Positions 50,441 to 64,000 of a DNA stretch of 64,000 nt are shown here, in pieces. The notes below the pieces were generated by a model. It was not told where the DNA came from, made no database searches, and saw nothing but the letters and a program-made list of their open reading frames with translations. How positions within the stretch are numbered: position 1 is the stretch's first letter; each line of letters begins with the position of its first letter. Position numbers and translations under genes: made by a program. Origin of the DNA: Polytrichum commune (taxonomy: Eukaryota > Streptophyta > Polytrichopsida > Polytrichales > Polytrichaceae); NCBI GenBank assembly GCA_950295325.1, contig OX485803.1:4092001-4156000 (forward strand). Reading direction: 5' to 3'.

Positions 50441-50916
50441 TGGGCCCACATTTGAGAAGATGAGAGTAGCTAAACTATATATGATATGTAGTGTCATATG
50501 GTATTTTATGCCAATATAGTAATTTTTGGGTGAAAGTTCTTATGAATAAGCAAACATATATTTAGTGTTGGTGACACTACACCATGGTTTACAATTAGTA
50601 TTAAGCAAGACAATTAGAATTGATGACACTAAATATCATATTTAGTGTAGTTGGCACATAAGAACCCTACCCACCATATTCCATCTACATTTGAGCAAGT
50701 TTGTCCTTATTCCCATTAGAATATGATGGGCGAGCAACCTACATGAAAGTTCACCCTTATTCATGCAGGGGGAGACCCCTCATATAAACTTTAAGGGGCA
50801 TGTGCGATAGTAAGCACTAACTTCTAACGGTAAAACTTTACATTCCTTAAATTAAGATCCTATAGTTGCCAAATTGTCTAATATGCTCAAATTGCTAGGT
50901 ACATGATCTAATATGA

Positions 50917-50938
50917 TAATAAATAAATAAATAAATAA
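50917..50938 (+). repeat. (AATA)n microsatellite
   Basis: Five tetranucleotide units in the palindrome loop. Confidence 0.85.
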
Positions 50939-53371
50939 CCAACATCGGGTAATCCGATGTGAATTTGAGCATGTTGGCCCTACCCTGCTCAAGAGTCTTC
51001 TGGTGCAAGGTGGGGTTTATTGCTTACCTTGTGGTGGGTGGGCTCTTGGCTTCCTACCTACCTAGCTAGTTTTTCCATCAAATGGACAGAAGGTTTCACA
51101 ATATGAATCAAACCTCCAACCACTCTATTTGGAAATGGGTACCTCTCCACTATCACCCGGTAGTTTTAGGGTCGTCTCGGTCCAGATAATAAACAACTAT
51201 GGTTGTAGGCAAAAGTTGGCCAACATGCTTCTCATTCTTGGAAGCAGTTGAGATGAGATGTGTAAATGAGGGGGTTGGGCTTAGTAGGAGCTCTCTTTTA
51301 AACTTCAATTTTGTCAAGAGTTAGAGGCCAAAATTGAAAGGCATTAAGCAATGTTGGACTCATGTTATATTATATGATACCATTTGGGTGTTTATAATTA
51401 GAGTTTCACATTTTTTTTGATACTAATAAGACATGCATATGTGAGGATATCGTTGTTTGCATTATCATTGGGTCTATATGTCATGCAAGAACCCTTCATA
51501 CCTAGTTAAAATTGTCCGAATATGGATTTGGTTTAGAATCGGTATTGAACCAAATAATAATTATGGTATGCAATAATGACTCTCTCACTTTGAGATATCC
51601 ACCAAATATAAGTATTTGACTAATATTATAGTTTTGATATCCATGGATAGATTTTTTGATACCATAATTGACGTTGAATATTGATGCCATGCATTCACCT
51701 ATACATTGTTATCAATTTGAATAATGTTATGAGAAGATTGAGTCCTTGAGAAAAAATAAAATAAGAAATCAAGTTAATACCATGTTTGGCAGTTGATGTA
51801 TTCTTGGGTGGGTGGGCGTGCGCGCACCCCCTTAGAAGAATATTTTTTGTTGGACTGAAAAGGCTTATAATGAAGAGAAGTGGAGCAGTTTATAAGGCAA
51901 GCACTAATTTCTAAGCAAAAGGTCCACTTGTAAGAGGAGATAGTCTCCTTCCATTGCCCAATAAGAGACGTGGCAAGGACTCGAGCTTGTTCAACGGAAA
52001 ACTACAGTGCATGATTGTTGTGGATGCTTGCAATCGTGAGTGAAGAAAAAATAACACAAGAATCAACATGTACTTTGCTTAGTCCACAAAAATAGGTTTG
52101 ATTGTGGAGGCAATAAGGCATGTGGGCCTTATGCTCGCTCGCTCGGAGGTACTTGTTGTTAAGTCCAAATATAACGTGCATGCATCATCTTCATGACATA
52201 TATAAAATAAATTGCAAGTTCAGGAAAGTTTATTAGGTATAATGTTGTTTTACAAACGTAACAAAGTTCTGTGAGAAAAATGCTTTAGGGTTTCTCGTTG
52301 TCATGGTTGGGGATCTGAAGCCATGACCATGAGAAATCCTAGACCATTTTGTAATAGCCATGGTCACAAACAACATGTAAAAACGGACTTAGACCAGGGC
52401 ATCATGTTTCAACGAGAATAATAAACCAAGAGTAAGTCTTACTAAAAATGTATACTACTAAAATACTCGTTTTTGTGTATGATCACCTTTATTTTATGTT
52501 AAGACAACCTAATTGGGTTGTATCATCCCAGAACATGAGTGACCACTAAAACTTTATCACTTTCTTGACATGTGTGATTCCATGCACGTTCTCGTTCATG
52601 TTTTTTATACGATGACTCTTATTTTTGGTGATCTTGTGTACAACAAACTGGGACCGCCCCTCATTTCTCAACAAGTGAGAGATTTTAGGATAGAGTGGTT
52701 ATGGTGCATAATCACAAGTGTAAACATGCCCTAAGCCTCACACATGCATACAATACAAAGTGATTGCACAAAATAGGGCTAATATAGTTATACTAATTTT
52801 ATATGCCTACTTTCCTTTCACATAATCATTGGTTTCATATTCATATTGCTCTTCATCGTCAATGAATATTGGTGTGGGGCAATTTGAAGCCTTAGACACA
52901 TCAAGAGCAACTTTGGTTGTTCACATTAAGCTTTGCTAGTTGCCTATCAAGTTAGACACTTTAATCACAATATACTTGAAATAATCATGAAAACCCTAGG
53001 GAGGCACCTCATTGTGTTAGAAAACCACTTGTGAAATATATAGGGTCCAATTTAGAGATTTAAGATTGAAATTACACTAATATGGTTCTATCATATCCCT
53101 AGATATAAATATTACAAGGCATTAAGAAAACATGAGGTTCCTCCAAATGGTGACATAGCATTGGATCCTCAAAGGACGATATGAACTTATGATAGGATCG
53201 ATTTTTGAAGGTAGTATAGGGTGCTTAAGTGGAAGACATGTACACCACTGTGGATGAAAATGTGTCTAGCAAGACAGGAATGTAGGTGATAGTAATGAAC
53301 TCTCTACAAGTTAGTACCTTGTTAATGCACATGACCCCTACAGTTTATATGACGTGACTCCTTTGGGATAA

Positions 53372-54835
53372 TTAAGTCATAATTTAATTTGGTCCATGCC
53401 AACGGTGATTGATGTAGTATATGACAAAGTGCCTTCTAAGCCACATGTGTGATTGAGGCTTGTCTATGACATCAAAGGACAACCTTTCATTTCCATTGTC
53501 GGTCCTCACATGCATTTTGCCTCCCTTAGCCCGTCGATTCAATGAAAGTGCCTTGGGTAAGGGCCAAGGGACTGTGAGGCATGAGGTGTTGTGAATAGTT
53601 TGCGTCTCGGAGCTACACTCGATATAAAGGATTGGAACTATGTGAGTGTGAATTAGTGATGATACCCCCTAATATAATTATTTTGACCTCATTTTTAGGG
53701 TTTCATGGTGTCTGCAAACATCTATGAGTGAATGCCTTATTTGGTGTACATGATAATAAGAATTGCCTCTCTCAACCTCAAATAAAGTATTATGAATCAT
53801 GGATGTTTAAATTTTCAAATTTTATTGGACATTACTTGCATGGATGTTTTCTTTTTTAATTTTTTTTAAAAATAGTCTACAAAATTCTCTTTAGAATGTA
53901 AGATCTGTCACAAGAACTTTTATTTGTAAACAAAAATGGTATTGTATTACTTTGCATTCAAGTAATAATTTAAAGTATACTTAAATCTTAGTTTGTAACA
54001 AGTGACCACTTATATTTGGACATCTCAGCACTTTTATTTTGAGAACATTATGGTTATGTCACATGAAACCATTGAATAATGGTTTAGATGGGTTACACAA
54101 AACATTTGAGTACATTTATAATAAATATGATATTTCCTCAAAGAGAATTTGATCCATTTATTTCTCAAACTTGATTACTTATGGGATCTATTAACATAGA
54201 AATCTTTAAAAAAAAAAAACAATCAGTTTCATTTGCATCTCCATCCACCCTTTCAAAAAAATTCAAATGAACCCAAAATCTTTGTGAAATTTGGTGTTTA
54301 ATGATGTATTCCCTATATTGATTGATTATAAGATAAAAGTCACGATATTACAAACAAACAAAAATAGCTTAATAGCTACAATAATTGGTCGTTGCCACTT
54401 TGTTGCAAATCAAACAATTTAAAGCCAATATGCTTCTAGATCTCAAGGGGCATTTCAGATCTAAAGAAATACCTTCAAGTAGGTCTATGGTGTAAATGTC
54501 ATCTCAACATGTTGAATATAGAGGCAAGCTCCAAGATAAGTATTGCTTGCATGGACTTTGTCATTGTAATAAACTACAGTTGTTGGATATAGTTTCAATC
54601 ACAATAATGCTTAGAGTGCACTCAACATAAAAGGTTGGCATCACATGATTGGCAATTAATGTGAATATCCGAGCTAACGTTAATGGGTAAATCTCATTAT
54701 TCAGGTATAAATTTTTGATTACAGTCCCATTGCTTGAATTTTTATCATGTGCACCAAATTGAATGAAAGTGATTGCAAAACTTGTGTGGAAGTTTTTAAA
54801 GAGTTATATTAAATGTATAGGTATTTGGAATAATA
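53372..54835 (-). repeat. Old, diverged inner part of the inverted duplication, right
   Basis: Inverted partner of 48,345-49,797, as detailed there. It includes its own copy of the four-copy repeat at 53,372-53,680, where the phrase LVYDIKGQPFISIVGPHMHF is kept but followed by stops. Confidence 0.75.
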
Positions 54836-57800
54836 ATAAAAAATTAAAATATTGACTTTGACAACGAATAACCTAATCATAAAAGTTCCATAAATTATGA
54901 GAAAAACGGACATGGGGCTCGATTCGACATTGGTAGCTGTCTCTTCACTAATTGCGTGTTTCAATATCGTACAACAAGCCGGTGCAGAGCTTCAAGTGTC
55001 TGTTGGAGGCCCTCTTCCCTCAAACCAATCAAAGACGAACCAACACATTTATAATTCACACTCGCTGCAAGATCGAGTCATCACTTTTTTAGGATCGAGT
55101 ACATGATAATAACAACTCACCAACATAGCCCGAGGCACTTACTAGGTTAACACTCTCAAACATTCTACAGTGCACGAACCGGGAGTCCGAAGATTCCTTG
55201 CATACTAGAATTGACAGTTTAGATGTATGCAAAGACTAAGATACATGTAACATTATTGAGCAACGTGTGTTTGTTCATGTGGGCCCTTCGCACATAACCA
55301 TGGGATGCCCCAACCTAGTGTAAGGAAACTCGGATTGAGTCTGAATCTACATTCCATGGTTGTATTCTCAGGACCCACATGAGCGAACGCACGCTGCTTA
55401 ATAATTGTCACATGTATGACAAGGATGCGTGGATTCACTAACATAGTCCGAGGCACTTTTCACATCAACATTTCCAAACATTCTGCCCTCATGGGTAGGG
55501 GGTCTATAGATTCCCGGGAGACTGAGAACGAACTGACAGTTACCATGACTGCAAGACTAAATGACGTTGATAGGTTCGACGTACACTAGATTTGACAGTT
55601 TAGATAAACGGAGGTCGTTGAAAGAATGGCAACTGAGAACTGATAAGTGGCGCTGCCATTCATACACAACAACATTCCAACTTTCCATGTTGGACAGTAA
55701 CAGGGATCGCAAGAGAGAAATCATGAGCCTCAGATAGATGTGATGGACCTAAGCTGCATTGTTTCCATTCTCGTTGACAAGTGAACAGATGTCCATGTTT
55801 TGTCACTTCGCGACTCTTTGGTCATGGGCCCCGCGAATCCCCATGGGTATGGTATCTTCCAGAGGATGTATTTGAGCTCGTAAATGTTCCCAAGACCTTC
55901 TTCAAATCCTGAATGTATATTTCCCTATGGTTTTATGTCTTTCCGAGATCAGTTTTAGAGTGAGATTTACATGTTTGTTCTATAAAACATTCATGTAGTA
56001 AAATTGTTGACATAAAGTTAAGGATCATGTTTGTACAGTTGGACCTTCTATATTAGGTCATGAACTTTGTGTGAGCATTTCCAAGATAAAAACTCCATAA
56101 AACCGAAGATAAATATGGAGATGATATCAAATTGTTTGGATATTTTGTACACATGTTCATCTCGTGTTGACTTGTAACGTCTTCTAGAATGCATGAAGAT
56201 TAGGGTCATTTCTTTAATGCGTGTACAACAATTGTTGATGAAATCGAAGAGTTGTCACTCGTATCATCAAAGATGATGTCACATTTTATATTTTCATTTT
56301 CTATACCATGCACACATGATCACATATGAAATTTGTGAACAAAAATGATGCGATTAGCATTTCTTATGAATTATTTGAGCTTACTGGTCCTTTGAATATG
56401 AACATGTAGACAATTTCAAAAAAATTAATATATATTTTGTTACTTTACAATGGACATAATAAAATTATCCCCACAACAATTGTTTCGGCCATGAACATCA
56501 TTTGGGGATTGAAAAATCGATAGTTTTCATGACTATAGTGATTCCATTGCAAAAAAGCGGTTGGAGGCAACCACCATGTGGTCTTGAAAAACAACAAGGT
56601 TATAGGCATATGGGCTTGAAATCAACGCTACCAACCTCAACGCCTTGCATGGTGGTCCCCAACCATGGCAGAAAAAAAGGTGAGACGAGCCCTAGACCCG
56701 ATTTGCAAGTGTGCAACGAGCCATCTGACCACAATCAATAAGTAAGGATCTCGTATCCAATCTACAAAAAATTACACAAGTGTGATATGATTGTATCTTT
56801 CATTCACACAAGGACATGGGCACACATATTTTGGTGACGGTAATATGATTGTAGCAACACGATCTTACCATGTAATATTGTATGTATTAAATTGAGCTAA
56901 TTTTTCAACTTTCACCTAACAAGTTTTACACCTAAAAAATGAGCAAAGGTCATTTTTTTGAATTTTCACCCCACCACATGTAATTCCAACAATAGCACAT
57001 GAGCACCATTTACTCCCTCCCTAGCCTGCAACTACATGCCGTTGATCCTTTCATGGATGATTTGCAACATTAACAAGGTTCTCGGCATTCGTGCCATGAT
57101 CTAGTTGTTGATATCGGTTGCAATCCTTCTTGCTTTGTCGATTATGAAAGGTCCTCGCCACTCTCCAAATTAGTTCCACCCACCGACAGTTGCCACCACT
57201 TGTCCATAAATTGTTTCACCGAAGGCCTAATACTGCCTCCAATGGTGCATAAATAACCACACATTAGTTGTTGAACATGTACACAAAGTGGATGTCAATA
57301 ATAGACACAACACAAGGTGTCAATGTTGAGCTAGTAACACTCCAAGCCCCACACACCTTGATGCATTTCTTAGCATGGATATCCGTCATGCCATCCTATA
57401 AGCATTTTTCAAATTACACACCCAATAATTAGGATGGCTAAATTTGATTGTGATTTTTTGAAGTGAAAACCTTACAATTGAGATATGGGCTACACAACAT
57501 GCTGGACAATGAAGCCGAAGTTTAAGTAGGAGTTTAAAACTCCTACTTTTCTTAAGAAAGTTGGACTACATGATATTACAAGTTTTGCATCCTCGAGTTG
57601 CTCCAAGCCTGCATGTCGTTAAATATTAGATACTGACACTTATTCGGGACTGAAACTCGTGAGCTGAAGTAGTGACCAACGACCAATGGTTTCAATGATG
57701 AAATATGTTACATCAAGTTAGTTGAGTTTATAAACATATTTCCCTATAGAAGCATGGTTGCTCACTTCTAAACACATCCGTTGTCAATGTGTTATGATAC

Positions 57801-58015
57801 TTGCAAATGTCATCATCATCTTCATTTTGGAATATTCAAGACATCCATTTTGCTTAATTCATTGTCTGACAAACCCTTTTAAAATCATGTTCTCGTTAAT
57901 TGGTGATAATCACTTTAACGTGAAAGGAGTACACAGAAAAATACACAATCATTCTAAGAGTGATCAAAATTTAGGAGTAGATGTTGTTTCATGCATTCAA
58001 TGTTTCTAACCAAGT

Positions 58016-58376
58016 TGGATGGTGCATAACTTCATCAAGTTAGTTGGAGTTCACATGAAAACAATCACAAATTATTTTGCTCGCATGTCAAACGTGATTG
58101 ATGTAACCTATATCACAAAGTGCCTTCCATGTCACATGCGTGAAGGCTTGTCTATGACATCCAAGGACAGCCTCTCATTTTCATTGTTAGTCCTCACATG
58201 CACTTTGCCTCCCTTAGCCCATCCACTGATACAAGTGCCCTGGATATTGCCCTAGGGTCCATAAAGCACGAGGTGACGTGCATACTTTGTGTCTCGAGCA
58301 TGCACTTAATTTAAATGGGTTAGAACCATGTGAGTGCAAAGACGAAGGTGATACTCACTAAAGTTAATGGGTAAAT
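58016..58376 (+). repeat. Four-copy dispersed repeat, arm 2 copy
   Basis: Exact mirror of 43,320-43,680, so it reads in the plus direction here. Confidence 0.6.
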
Positions 58377-60067
58377 ACCATTTCTAAGATCCAACGTTTT
58401 GGATGGTATAGCATTTGACCAAAACAATCCACCCACAGAATCCTTCAGGACAATATTGTCACTGGATGGCCACTGATTCCTCTACATCAACCACCACAAA
58501 TGTGTTCAAACTGGTAGGAAAGGAAAGTACGGTGTTCTGCGAGAGGCTCTTAGGTTTGAAACATAGGTAGTCAGGAATGCACATGCGATCTAGGAACTGC
58601 AGGCTTTCAAGCTCCCAGGAAAGAACGAGGGAAGACCAAGGACAACCCTGCTGTCCTCGCTCTACTGCAATCATGGACGACCATGTAAAGGCCAAAGTCA
58701 CCAAAGCCCAGGTTTTCACACATATGTAGTGGTTGAAAACACTTCGCCCCTTCCTCATTCTCTGCACCCTCATTGGACCCTGCCAACTTCATCTTCTTGT
58801 CCTTCTCATACTCATTGTCATGATAAACTCCCCTCATCAACCATGCCAGTCACAATACATCCAGCAATCGGGGGTGGTTGATTCTTCAATTCCATTATTT
58901 TCCCCCCTTCACTTCCGATCACTGATTATCACGCCCCTTGCTTCATTACGCCCTATCTGAAGTCTAAGCGGCTTTAAACTACGCTGCGGAGTTCAATCAC
59001 AATCCAACAACAGAGCACCTGGTGTACAACTTTAATACATGCTCACTATAAAACGCTCACACAATCCTTCCAAGTTTGAACCTCTAAATGCACATGCTGA
59101 ATCTCGGTTCACTTATGCTGCAGAAACCCAAACCCACAACCCCTGCAGTAACCATTATCGTCCACAATCAACCCACAAATCGCCATGCTCATTGCTACCC
59201 ACGCCCTCCAGGAGCTTCCACTACCACCATGTGCACGAAAAAGCAAGTGCCTTACCAATCATGGAGACCTGCTCAGACAACCCCAGATCACAGCTGGCCG
59301 GAACCCACTCGTAGCTTCCATCATCATTCAAACAAAACAAAACAAAACGACCCCCCAAAAAGGTTTGATGCAAGAAAGGTTTCCGACAACCACACAACTT
59401 CAAACCTCAACCACCTTCCCTCCACTTGCTAACTGAAACGGGGACACCGCTTATGATGTGTGGCAGCCGGTAGACACAACACATGCTTAAAAGACAAAAT
59501 AATTCCAGAAGATCAGAGCCGCATTGCAGCTGAATTCTTCAACCATTCACTGATGCCGCGGCGCAACTGAATATGTCTCCCTTTGGCTGACCCCAAAACC
59601 TCCTACGCGTGGCCAATGAGATAAGACACTTTTATATTGAATCTGCCAGGTCTACACTGACAACCTCTGTACTCCCTTTGAAACATCCTCTGCAAAAGAT
59701 ACTCCAGACAGGCATATGCCTTTCACATTGAAATCTAAGACCCTACTGTCAAGGGTGACTGTCTACTGAAAATAGATGACTGCCACTAAACTACTTCAGG
59801 ACGGAATCGGCGGCGTTAATCCACCGGACCTGTAAAATATAAAGCCATGAAACGCGAAACTCGCCCCGACAAACGAGCTTCTCATGGCACCTTACCCGCC
59901 CCACCCAGAAAAGTAGAATCTGCTGCTGCTGTCTTCTCAAAATGATTGCTATCCCCAAAAGCAGCTGGTGTAACCATATTCAAGACCAACCCTTGTTTAA
60001 TCCAATTCGAGTATACACCTACAAAGACTGGAATCGACCAAATTACAAGCGATCTCCCGCGAGACCT

Positions 60068-62506
<2,439 letters not shown>

Positions 62507-63212
62507 ACGCCAACCCACACGCACCGGCCACAGCCACCACCTTTTCTGTACTGTACAGGAGTAATCAGTCAGTAGGTCCTGGTCGCGTGACACGTGTCGC
62601 GCCACTAATGGGGGAGCTCTCGCGAAACCTAGTTGGCGTGCCACACCAATATGCTACCCACTTGTTACACTAATAAGACTTGCCTACCTTATGCTGAAGT
62701 GTGTGTGGAAGCAGCTGGCATGGGACCACCTTGAGTGGCTGCCCCTCTCATGCACCTGTCCTAAAATCTTTTTGTCTTCTTAATGTTGGCAGTTTGGACC
62801 CGGAACACAGTAAGCTTAGAACTTCGGCAAGGTTTTTGAAGTTGGCTCCCTGATTGAGTGCCAACTCACCAATCTCTCTCGGTTGTAAACAATCGTTCAC
62901 AAACGATTTTTGTTGGATGGATGCAAACCGCACACACCCACCCACATAATAGGTAGGCAATCTCATGTGGCTGGGTCAACTCCAGGGACCTGGAATGAAC
63001 AACAACATTCTTTGAGGTCACGGGATGCTTAAGTTGGCTCTTAACCTCTCAATGCTCGAGTTCACCTTTGCCTAAAAACGGGTGGAATCAATCGATTGTT
63101 ATTGAGGCTATTCTTAGGGATACCTACAAACTTGGAGAGAAGTGGAATTGCATAGGTAGCATGATCCTTAAGCATATAGACTTTATGAATATTTTGCATC
63201 CACTTTGAGTGC

Positions 63213-64000
63213 TAATTAAAACATCAATTGTTTGCAATCAATTTACTAGACGGATGCAAGAAGCACAAGGTAGAAGGGAGTTATTGCGTACCTCTCATCC
63301 ATCCAACATAAAAAAAATTATCCCCTATAGGTGTGCGGTCAATTTTTTTCAATTACCTTGGACTATCCTAGCTAGTTTGAGGTTTTCCAACTGTTTATGG
63401 TGCCATATCAACTACAAAAGCAACATGTGGGTTGCACACTATTTCAAAACCTAATGTAGGATGAATGAGAGGTATGTTCATATGCAATAATTTGGTTTGG
63501 CCAATGCACACACCCAATGATAGGTAATCCCATGTGTCCATCAACTTGAGGGCCCTTTCATGTGGAGAATGCAAGAACTTTGCCTAGACTTGTAATTCAT
63601 CACATGATCCATCAAAATAATCATATTTTGTGGTTGCATGTAGGACCTAATTAAATGAGATGGAATGCATCAACCATAGTGTTTTTCCAAGTGTGAATAA
63701 CTTCTTTGACAATATCGAGATGCATTACTTAGTACAAACATGTCAAGAGCCATCACAAAATTCCAAACAATGGTATGAAAAAAATTAGTTATTTTGTTAT
63801 AGTTATGTATGGAGTTGTAGAATGTTACAACCTTACAAATATAGTTATTAGTTGCCAAAGGAAGTCGTTCATGAAGATTCAAATAAGTATTTTTGAGTTT
63901 CAAAAAGGAATTAGTCAACTTTCAAACCTCCCGTGAATATAGAAGAAAGGCGCATTTACCTAGATGACACCCGTGAATGGGGAAGTATTGCACACAACAA
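63213..64000. other. Right flank, no gene seen
   Basis: AT-rich sequence with two small ORFs of no recognisable content. It has no counterpart next to arm 1. Confidence 0.4.

Larger units (their letters stand above)
49798..53371. other. Single-copy loop of the palindrome
   Basis: No inverted partner and no gene was found. It holds the second copy of a dispersed repeat (50,035-50,440), an (AATA)n microsatellite (50,917-50,938) and a GC-rich near-palindrome of alternating purine-pyrimidine character at about 51,810-51,832. Confidence 0.5.

Overview
This is a nuclear segment from a land plant. The supporting evidence is spliced genes with GT-AG introns, a plant-type Ntn-hydrolase asparaginase, a RabA/Rab11 GTPase, a plant HNH-domain gene, degenerate TTTAGGG-type telomere motifs and a high load of plant DNA transposons. 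The intact genes make up only a small part of the window. The exact lineage cannot be read from the sequence alone.

Left part (1-12 kb): transposon and repeat ground. It holds a decayed hAT transposase, two short TIR elements (1,677-1,941 and 2,054-2,447), a 1.4-kb TIR-bounded segment carrying a broken acidic repeat ORF (4,867-6,273), a 0.9-kb TIR element (7,660-8,565), a tandem array of about 370-bp units interrupted by a 580-bp Harbinger MITE, and a tandem array of 190-250-bp units ending at the first gene.

Genic island (12.7-28 kb): a five-exon UBE3D-like (HECT_2) gene on +, a three-exon HNH-domain gene on -, and a five-exon asparaginase/isoaspartyl peptidase on -. These are followed by two doubtful small ORFs and an intron-containing but dead type II peroxiredoxin. 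Exon phases were worked out by hand and join in frame for the three intact genes.

28.5-34.7 kb: an unusual array of short hairpins with a near-constant 8-nt loop and changing but still complementary stems, a GAAATT/GAGAATT minisatellite, and a broken zinc-finger plus FCP1/NIF-like gene.

34.7-63.2 kb: one large inverted duplication. Both arms carry a RabA/Rab11 gene (39,991-41,628 + and 60,068-61,705 -). About 7.4 kb of each arm looks identical and free of indels. The outer flanks are slightly diverged, and the inner flanks (48.3-49.8 versus 53.4-54.8 kb) are strongly diverged. A 3,747-bp PIF/Harbinger element sits in arm 1 only, with a TAA target duplication, and arm 2 keeps the empty site. 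The simplest reading is an old inverted duplication whose Rab-containing core was recently homogenised, probably by gene conversion. The Harbinger element is also the source of the 580-bp MITE at 10.3 kb.

No rRNA, tRNA, CRISPR or bacterial-type operon was found. Identity statements are by-eye estimates; no alignments or searches were run.
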